7,941 nt of DNA, from assembly GCA_008501785.1 (NCBI GenBank), contig QQUD01000931.1, forward strand, positions 1 to 7,941. The letters are read 5' to 3'. Below, in pieces: positions 1 through 4,455 of this stretch. The notes under the pieces were generated by a model. That model was given only the letters and a program-made list of their open reading frames with translations. It did no database searches and was not told where the DNA came from. This DNA comes from Chloroflexota bacterium. GTDB taxonomy: Bacteria; Chloroflexota; Anaerolineae; Promineifilales; Promineifilaceae. The first letter of the stretch is position 1; the number at the start of each line of letters is the position of its first letter. A program made the position numbers and the translations under genes.

Positions 1-98
1 CTTTACACTTTTTGGGCGACCACAAGGGTCGCCCCTACGATTTGACCTCGTGTAGGGGCGGACCCTTGTGGTCGCCCTCTTAGGTCAAAATTGTAAAG
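1..98. repeat. Nested inverted-repeat element (palindromic intergenic repeat, MITE-like)
   Basis: The main arms are 14-38 (begins GGGCGACCACAAGG) and 52-77 (ends CCTTGTGGTCGCCC), complementary apart from one inserted base, with a 13-nt spacer. Outside them, CTTTACACTTTT (1-12) pairs with AAAATTGTAAAG (87-98) at 11 of 12 positions. TTTGACCT (41-48) in the spacer can also pair with AGGTCAAA (82-89), giving an alternative fold. The element lies about 100 nt past the hydrolase stop, so the hairpin could also end that transcript, though no good T-run follows. The left end touches the window edge, so the element may be longer and a target duplication cannot be tested. Similar GGGCGACC...GGTCGCCC repeats occur between genes in many environmental genomes; this is from general knowledge and was not searched. 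Confidence 0.75.
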
Positions 99-152
99 TT
101 AATTTGCCACATTCTGAACCATGCCGAAAAATCAATTTCCCTTCTCTCTCTT

Positions 153-192
153 CTCTGTGTAACTCTGTGGTTCTCTGTGCAACTCCGTGTTC
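153..192. repeat. 10-bp-period tandem repeat, four copies
   Basis: Four consecutive decamers share the frame CTCYGTG plus three variable bases: CTCTGTGTAA, CTCTGTGGTT, CTCTGTGCAA and CTCCGTGTTC. A pyrimidine-rich stretch (about 140-152) precedes them. The array sits just downstream of the hydrolase stop codon, between it and the inverted-repeat element. It is not coding in any convincing frame. The regular 10-bp period is visible directly; any role is unknown. Confidence 0.7.
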
Positions 193-200
193 CTCTTCTC

Positions 201-854
201 CTACTCATCCCGCACAAGCGCCATTGCCCGCACAGGTGAACCATCGCCGCCCTGAATTTTTAACGGCAGGGCTATTAAAATCACTTCATCGGGCAGTTGG
301 CGCAGGTTTGCGAGACTTTCAACAATCACAATATCGTGTCGGAGGAGGGCTTGATGAACGGCCGTTAACTCCTCCCTATCCTGCAAAGAAGCCACCGACG
401 GCGATTCCAAACCCAACAGCCAGATACCGCGTTCACCCAACCACTCCGCCAATTCCAATGAAATGCGAGGGAAACTGGTGCGGTAGTCAGATTTATCGGC
501 ATATAAATCCCAGTCGGTACGCAAAAGCAGTCGTGAGCCGAGGCCAATTTTGTTGGCGTAAGGCTGCAAATCGGCAATCGCGATCAGGCTGTTGGGTGGT
601 TTGTGGGTGAGGTTGATGGTAACGGCCGTTCCTACACACTTCTGCAACGGCGTATTCTCAATCGTATCGCCCCCTGCCAGAAAATGAAGCGGCGCATCCA
701 TGTGCGTACCAGAATGGCTGTACAACATCAAATTCGTCGTGTTGTACCCATCATTTTCCAGCCCGGTATGCGGGTGAATTTCCACCCCGCGCATCCCATG
801 ATACACGGGCAAAGTCAAATCAATCGTGCGCCAACCTGTGCCATCAAACATCAT
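201..854 (-). CDS. Cyclase-family metal-dependent hydrolase (kynurenine formamidase/KynB-like)
   Basis: Predicted 217-aa soluble enzyme of the cyclase family (PF04199), whose members include arylformamidase KynB and isatin hydrolase. The signature HxGTHxDxPxH is present as HSGTHMDAPLH: H47, H51, D53 and H57, the expected metal ligands and catalytic residues. Further conserved positions are RTDW (112-115), H167, E179 in VESLANL, and the C-terminal block LPLKIQGGDGSPVRA (196-210). Length fits the family (about 200-220 aa). The start at 854 was chosen because the ATGATG there follows GAGG (859-862) and the protein then begins just before the typical 'IDLTLPVYHGM' strand. The second ATG (851) has better spacing (7 nt) and is equally possible. 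An open frame back to 977 has no family similarity and lies inside the regulator gene. The start overlaps the regulator's stop by 11 nt, implying translational coupling. Substrate is not determinable: N-formylkynurenine is one option, but no kynureninase or tryptophan dioxygenase gene is in view. Confidence 0.88.
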   Translation of the reverse strand: MMFDGTGWRTIDLTLPVYHGMRGVEIHPHTGLENDGYNTTNLMLYSHSGTHMDAPLHFLAGGDTIENTPLQKCVGTAVTINLTHKPPNSLIAIADLQPYANKIGLGSRLLLRTDWDLYADKSDYRTSFPRISLELAEWLGERGIWLLGLESPSVASLQDREELTAVHQALLRHDIVIVESLANLRQLPDEVILIALPLKIQGGDGSPVRAMALVRDE

Positions 855-1563
855 CTTGCCTCGTGCGCGAGCCTTGCAACCCCATGATAACTGCTTCGCG
901 TACCTGAGCAGCATCGCGGCTGCGCAAGGCTTCCAACAGGCGACGATGTTGGCTAACCGTCCAGCGTACGCCGCCAATGGTGCTTACCGATTGTTTGATT
1001 GTTTCACGAAACATTTCCATCAACATTTGACCAATTTTGATCATCAGCGGATTTTGCGTCGCTTCTAAAATAGCGTGGTGAAATCTAAAGTCCATGTCTA
1101 CCAAAGTCTCAATATCCCGCGCTTCAACTTCACGATACGCTTCCATTTCGGTAATCAATGCGTCCATCTTTTCAAAATCGGCCGCTGTTGCTTTTTCGGC
1201 CGCCAGCGTGGAATAACCAATATCAACCATGCGCCGAAACTCGTAGAGGTCTTCCATATTTTTCGATTCAAGTAGAACCGTGAACAATAGGGGGTTAATC
1301 ACTTTGGGCGATATGGTGTCGCAAATATAGGTGCCATCGCCCTGACGGCTCTCTACCACACCCATTGCAGACAGCATCTTAGTTGCTTCGCGGACAGTGC
1401 CACGTCCGACACCTAGCTGTTGGACCAGCTTGGCTTCAGAGGGCAGCCGCTGACCGGACTGCAAATCACCGCGTATCAATGCCTGCTGAATCGTTTGAAT
1501 CACATCATCAACTACTCTGGGGCGTTGAATTGCCTGAAAAGCATTTAAATCTGCATCTATCAT
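844..1563 (-). CDS. GntR-family transcriptional regulator, FadR subfamily (FCD domain)
   Basis: 239-aa DNA-binding regulator. The N-terminal winged helix-turn-helix spans about 15-82, with the family signatures G37-QRLPSEAKL and the recognition region LGVGRGTVREATKML (50-64), then the wing RQGDGTYI. The all-helical FCD effector domain spans about 105-225. The FCD metal pattern is partly visible: D158-x3-H162 (DFRFH) and H206 (QHRRLLEAL). The last His, expected about 22 residues after H206, is Gly228 (IMGLQ), so the site may be altered. A good ribosome site, GAAGG (1571-1575), lies 7 nt before the ATG. It is first gene of a two-gene operon with the cyclase-family hydrolase, overlapping it by 11 nt. 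A perfect palindrome in its own promoter suggests autorepression relieved by a small carboxylate-type ligand; the ligand is unknown. Confidence 0.92.
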   Translation of the reverse strand: MIDADLNAFQAIQRPRVVDDVIQTIQQALIRGDLQSGQRLPSEAKLVQQLGVGRGTVREATKMLSAMGVVESRQGDGTYICDTISPKVINPLLFTVLLESKNMEDLYEFRRMVDIGYSTLAAEKATAADFEKMDALITEMEAYREVEARDIETLVDMDFRFHHAILEATQNPLMIKIGQMLMEMFRETIKQSVSTIGGVRWTVSQHRRLLEALRSRDAAQVREAVIMGLQGSRTRQDDV

Positions 1564-1604
1564 ATTTTATCCTTCTTCCAAAGCGTCATACATAAGATAT
1601 AATA

Positions 1605-1620
1605 CATCATACGTATGATG
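1605..1620. promoter_or_regulatory. Putative operator of the GntR-family regulator
   Basis: CATCATACGTATGATG is a perfect 16-bp palindrome, 41 nt upstream of the regulator's ATG. FadR-type dimers bind short palindromes of this kind, often with a GTAT/ATAC core. It lies just downstream of the predicted transcription start, or within the spacer of an alternative promoter, and either position suits repression. CGTCATA, resembling one half-site, also occurs at 1584-1590 and 1644-1650. Assignment to this regulator is inference from position and symmetry. Confidence 0.65.
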
Positions 1621-1631
1621 AATCTTGAGAC

Positions 1632-1660
1632 AGCTTAGGCAAACGTCATATTTTTGTCAA
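1632..1660 (-). promoter_or_regulatory. Putative sigma70-type promoter for the regulator-hydrolase operon
   Basis: On the minus strand a perfect -35 hexamer TTGACA (1660-1655) is followed, after 17 nt, by TAAGCT (1637-1632), a weak -10 with four of six matches. Transcription would begin near 1625, giving a leader of about 60 nt that carries the palindromic operator. An alternative -10 is TATTAT (1604-1599), which would place the palindrome inside the spacer, but its -35 (CAAGAT) is poor. Confidence 0.5.
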
Positions 1661-1725
1661 GTACTAAAAGGGAATGCTCACTAGTACAGTCCGGCAGAAG
1701 TTCGTAGGCAATAGTCAATAGTATG

Positions 1726-1836
1726 GAGAGAACGTAACTACTAAGTCTCTCTAGAGATTGGACCAATTTTTGCATATAAACGGGTCGCGTGACCAGAGAA
1801 AATTGGTCCAATCTGGGTTAGTAGTTACGAGAGAAC
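1726..1836. mobile_element. MITE with 8-bp target-site duplication, IS66-like ends
   Basis: GAGAGAAC occurs at 1726-1733 and again at 1829-1836, exactly bracketing a 95-bp segment (1734-1828) with inverted ends. GTAACTACTAA (1734-1744) pairs perfectly with TTAGTAGTTAC (1818-1828). Further in, AGATTGGACCAATTTT (1755-1770) pairs perfectly with 1799-1814. The arms differ only by an unpaired 10-nt insert on the left against GGG on the right. The centre holds a near-palindrome GGTCGCGTGACC (1783-1794). There is no coding capacity, so it would need a transposase in trans. IS66-family elements are known for 8-bp duplications and ends beginning GTAA, which both fit here; the family call is inference. 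It sits in the gap between the signalling cluster and the GntR operon, right beside a terminator. Confidence 0.85.
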
Positions 1837-1837
1837 A

Positions 1838-1869
1838 ATAAAAAAAGACACGTTGATGCGCTCAACATG
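1838..1869 (-). terminator. Intrinsic terminator of the two-component cluster
   Basis: On the minus strand CATGTTGA (1869-1862), loop GCGCA, then TCAACGTG (1856-1849) form an 8-bp stem with one G-U pair. A run of seven T (1846-1840) follows after two bases. It begins about 40 nt past the stop codon of the receiver-GAF-kinase gene, the expected place for the end of the operon. The MITE target duplication abuts its T-run side. Confidence 0.7.
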
Positions 1870-1910
1870 CGTTCACTTGATTAAAAATTGGGGGACAAAA
1901 TGCTTCTGTT

Positions 1911-3527
1911 CTAGTTTTTAACAGAATTTGCAGCGGGGATGACAACGTGAAAGGTGGTGCCGCGTCGGTGTTTGCTTTCGAACCAGATACGGCCGTTATG
2001 CAACTCCACCAGATTCTTCGTAATATTCAATCCAAGGCCAGTTCCTTTAATCTTTAACACCTCTTCATCATTACCTCGGAAAAACTTCGTGAATATCGCT
2101 TCCTGGTCTTCTTCGCGGATGCCCATGCCAGTATCTTCTACTGCGACATGGACCATCGGCTTTGGCTCTCTATGGCCATTTTTTTCCATTGTTTGGTGGG
2201 CACGGATGGAAATACGGCCGTTTTCCGGCGTATACTTATACGCATTGTTAATCAAATTCGTAAAAACTTGCATCAATCGAGTCCGATCCCCCATCACTTT
2301 TGGCAAATCTGCTTGAAAATCTAGATCAAGCGTCTGTTCCTTCTCTTCAATTTGCGACAGCGTTGACTGCAACACCTCGTTCACCAATTCTTGCACATGA
2401 ACAGCCTGTGCATTCAAATAAAGCTGCCCTGCCTCAATTCGCGAAATATCTTCCAGGTCTGAAACCAGGCGAGTCATCTGCCCCATGTTCGCTTGCATCG
2501 TTTGCAAAAACTGTGCCTGCGTTTCATTGACGTCACCAAAATTCTCTGACATCAGCAAATTAGTATATCCACGTATCGTTGTCATCGGCGACTTCAATTC
2601 ATGTGACACAATGGAAATAAACTCTGTTTTCGCCTCATTCGCCATCTGCATCCCTTCATACAGTTGGGCATTGGCTATTGCAATAGCAGCATGTGAACAC
2701 ATACGACGTAAAAATGAGGGAACTTTTTCTTCCCAGAAATCGGGTTCCATACTTTCTAGCAGCAGCATCGCCACTATCTTTGCTTCGCGCATGATGGGTA
2801 CAGCAATCTGACTATGCGTCCTGGTTAGCAAGCCTACGCCATCAGTATTCGTCAAATAGGATACTTTTTTATATCGAAAAGCTTCATCCGCTGCCGGGAA
2901 TTCGTAGGGCAACAAGATATTCCCGTCCTCGCTTGTAACTTCATAACTGTACCCCTGTGACGCCAACACATGAATCTGATCATCCACCAAGGTTCCCATC
3001 ATGCCTGCATCGCCCCCAGCCTCGCGCAATGCCCAATCCAGCGTAATTTGCATAACACGGCGCAAATTGAGCGTCGCATTCAGGTCTGCATCAAATTGCT
3101 GCATAATCTCAAGCTCTTTTAACTGTTGCTGCTCTTTGTCATACAACCGTTTGCGCTCCAAGCTGGACTGTAAACGGGCCTGCAACAACTTTGGATTGAA
3201 TGGCTTAGTCAAATAATCTTCAGCACCCAGTTCAATCCCTTTCACAATGCTAGAAACTTCGTCGGCTGCAGATATCACAATGACAGGAATGGTTGACCAT
3301 TGTGGATGGTCTTTGAGCACTTCCAAGACTTGATAGCCGTTCATCTCAGGCATCATGATGTCGAGACAGATTAAATCGAAAGCGTGGTTTGAGAGCATGT
3401 CTAGGGCAGAACGGCCGTTATCCGCTTCCATCACCTGATATCCCTGCCGCTCAATGCGGCGAGACAACAAATCTCTATTCATTTCGTTGTCATCAACAAC
3501 GAGAATGCACGCCTCTTTTTGATTCAT
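1911..3527 (-). CDS. Receiver-first sensor histidine kinase (REC-GAF-HisKA-HATPase_c)
   Basis: 538-aa cytoplasmic kinase with no membrane segment. Domains in order: receiver 7-125 with acid pocket D12/D13, phospho-acceptor D56 (CLDIMMPEMNG), S86 and K108 (TKPF); a charged linker helix 125-145; a GAF-like domain about 146-288; HisKA with phospho-accepting H309 in IVSHELKSP; HATPase_c with N-box N424/N428, G1 DTGMGI (465-470) and G2 GTGLGL (495-500). The receiver should accept phosphate from another kinase and gate this one; the GAF domain may bind a small ligand or chromophore, but none is identifiable. The position after the histidine that aids phosphatase activity in HExxT/N kinases is Ser313. 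The start at 3527 was chosen because its ATG overlaps the upstream stop (ATGA), implying translational coupling. An in-frame ATG at 3545 would add six residues inside the upstream gene. Last gene of the cluster. Confidence 0.93.
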   Translation of the reverse strand: MNQKEACILVVDDNEMNRDLLSRRIERQGYQVMEADNGRSALDMLSNHAFDLICLDIMMPEMNGYQVLEVLKDHPQWSTIPVIVISAADEVSSIVKGIELGAEDYLTKPFNPKLLQARLQSSLERKRLYDKEQQQLKELEIMQQFDADLNATLNLRRVMQITLDWALREAGGDAGMMGTLVDDQIHVLASQGYSYEVTSEDGNILLPYEFPAADEAFRYKKVSYLTNTDGVGLLTRTHSQIAVPIMREAKIVAMLLLESMEPDFWEEKVPSFLRRMCSHAAIAIANAQLYEGMQMANEAKTEFISIVSHELKSPMTTIRGYTNLLMSENFGDVNETQAQFLQTMQANMGQMTRLVSDLEDISRIEAGQLYLNAQAVHVQELVNEVLQSTLSQIEEKEQTLDLDFQADLPKVMGDRTRLMQVFTNLINNAYKYTPENGRISIRAHQTMEKNGHREPKPMVHVAVEDTGMGIREEDQEAIFTKFFRGNDEEVLKIKGTGLGLNITKNLVELHNGRIWFESKHRRGTTFHVVIPAANSVKN

Positions 3528-3901
3528 GAAATTCCGTTCACACAAAGCAGCATTTCGATTTCTTGCACAATCAATTTTGGATGCACAGGTTTCACTATGC
3601 GCGTATCACATCCAACTAACAAACATTTCCGTGTATTTTCAATCGAATTCTCATCAGTCATAGCGATAATTGGAATGTTTTGTGTATAGGCTGAGGCCTT
3701 CAACTGCTCGGCAGCCTGCCACCCATTGAGTCGTGGCAAATTCATACTCATCACAATCACATCTGGTTCTTCAATTTGCGCCGTTGTCACCGCATCAAAG
3801 CCATTTCCAGAAATCACCACATCGTATCCTTCGTGTGTAAAATTTGCCGCCAATTGTGTTTGGGCAGCAGCTTCTTGTTCAACTAATAAAATCTTTATCA
3901 T
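3524..3901 (-). CDS. Degenerate single-domain receiver (pseudo-response regulator)
   Basis: 125-aa CheY-like fold with no output domain. The overall pattern is intact: beta1 IKILLVE, NLPRLNGW after beta3, T82 (AMTDEN) and K104 (VKPV). The phospho-acceptor Asp is replaced by Ser52 (VIVMSMNLP, codon AGT at 3748-3746), and the second acid-pocket Asp is Gln9 (VEQEA). GAT or GAC to AGT requires at least two base changes, so a single sequencing error does not explain it. It should not be phosphorylated by the usual route. Such proteins can act as constitutive or competing binding partners. It aligns without gaps with the intact receiver just upstream (D52, T82, K104 at the same positions). A ribosome site AGAGG (3911-3915) lies 9 nt before the ATG. 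Its TGA overlaps the next gene's ATG, suggesting balanced production with the receiver-GAF kinase. Confidence 0.88.
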   Translation of the reverse strand: MIKILLVEQEAAAQTQLAANFTHEGYDVVISGNGFDAVTTAQIEEPDVIVMSMNLPRLNGWQAAEQLKASAYTQNIPIIAMTDENSIENTRKCLLVGCDTRIVKPVHPKLIVQEIEMLLCVNGIS

Positions 3902-3918
3902 TATGAGAAACCTCTAGT

Positions 3919-3968
3919 ACTGAAACCAACATCTTTTGCCAGATAGAAAATGCGCAAATGGTTTCAGT
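3919..3968 (-). other. Intercistronic stem-loop between the two receivers
   Basis: ACTGAAACCA (3919-3928) and TGGTTTCAGT (3959-3968) are a perfect 10-bp inverted repeat. Within the 30-nt loop, TTTGC (about 3937) can pair with GCAAA to lengthen the stem. On the minus strand it begins at the base after the stop codon of the canonical receiver and ends 3 nt before the AGAGG ribosome site of the pseudo-receiver. No T-run follows, so a terminator is unlikely; an mRNA stability or translation-tuning role is possible. Confidence 0.5.
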
Positions 3969-4379
3969 TTAAATGTTCCGCCCTGCTATGTTGCCATCAA
4001 TATTTGATGGTGGGAACATTAGCAATAATGCTTCAATTTTGGCCAGCAACTGTGGTAGTTCGACAGGTTTTGGCGTGTAATCATCACAGCCTGCATCCAT
4101 ACATTTTTGGCGGTCGCCATTCATCGCATGAGCTGTTTGTGCAATAATTGGAATATGGCGCGTCTGTGGATTTGCTTTCAACCGGCGCGTCACTTCCCAT
4201 CCGTCTATCACAGGCAAACTCATATCCATCAAAATCAAATCAGGCTGTTTTACATAAGCCATGACCATTCCCGTGATGCCATCTTCGGCAACGACCACAT
4301 CATACCCACGTCGCCGCAATCGCCGGGAAAGCATATCGCGATTCATTTCGTTATCTTCTACAAGCAATACCTTAGCCAT
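3969..4379 (-). CDS. Single-domain response regulator (CheY/DivK-like receiver)
   Basis: 136-aa receiver consisting of one REC domain (2-122) and a short tail, with no DNA-binding or enzymatic output. All active-site residues are present: E8/D9, phospho-acceptor D52 (LILMDMSLPVIDGW), T82 (AQTA) and K104 (PKPV). It most likely takes phosphate from the upstream hybrid kinase or the downstream kinase and passes it on or acts by protein contact, as DivK-type regulators do. The start at 4379 puts MAKVLLVED at the N-terminus as usual. Upstream in-frame codons back to 4433 run through a hairpin and do not look coding. No clear ribosome site precedes this ATG, which is odd beside the good sites elsewhere in the window. 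Its first 20 residues closely resemble the N-terminal receiver of the kinase at 1911-3527, suggesting duplication within the cluster. Confidence 0.92.
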   Translation of the reverse strand: MAKVLLVEDNEMNRDMLSRRLRRRGYDVVVAEDGITGMVMAYVKQPDLILMDMSLPVIDGWEVTRRLKANPQTRHIPIIAQTAHAMNGDRQKCMDAGCDDYTPKPVELPQLLAKIEALLLMFPPSNIDGNIAGRNI

Positions 4380-4391
4380 GATCAAGCATTC

Positions 4392-4449
4392 AAAAAGTGT
4401 ATGGAGTGGAGGCTTTAGCCGGAACGGTTCCAACTAAAGCCTCCACTCC
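4392..4449 (-). terminator. Strong hairpin with T-run: attenuator, partial terminator or repeat element
   Basis: GGAGTGGAGGCTTTAG (4403-4418) and CTAAAGCCTCCACTCC (4434-4449) are perfect 16-bp inverted repeats with a 15-nt loop, which itself contains the small palindrome GGAACGGTTCC. On the minus strand the stem starts 6 nt after the hybrid kinase stop. Five T (4396-4392) come 6 nt after it, and the next gene starts 12 nt further on. The loose T-run spacing argues for partial read-through control. Palindromes of the 'actaaagcctccactcc' type are also familiar as dispersed intergenic repeats, so it may be an inserted repeat rather than a dedicated terminator. Confidence 0.6.
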
Positions 4450-4455
4450 GAAGGA

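Noticed and set aside
153..192. Decamer array as a CRISPR array
   Set aside because: Units are 10 bp with no spacers of suitable length and no cas gene nearby.
68..610. Plus-strand open frame of 180 codons
   Set aside because: It runs through the repeat elements and antisense to the hydrolase; the translation is low-complexity with no recognisable domain.
855..977. N-terminal extension of the cyclase-family gene to 977
   Set aside because: It lies wholly inside the regulator gene in another frame and has no family similarity; the GAGG plus ATGATG at 851-854 gives the normal family length.
1598..1603. Plus-strand TATAAT as a promoter
   Set aside because: It has only a weak -35 (TTCCAA) and no rightward gene follows it.
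3528..3545. Upstream ATG for the receiver-GAF kinase
   Set aside because: It adds six residues within the previous gene; the ATGA overlap at 3527 and the receiver beta1 position favour the later start.
4380..4433. Longer N-terminus of the canonical receiver
   Set aside because: The added residues translate the hairpin arm; CheY-like proteins normally begin right before beta1, as MAKVLLVED does.
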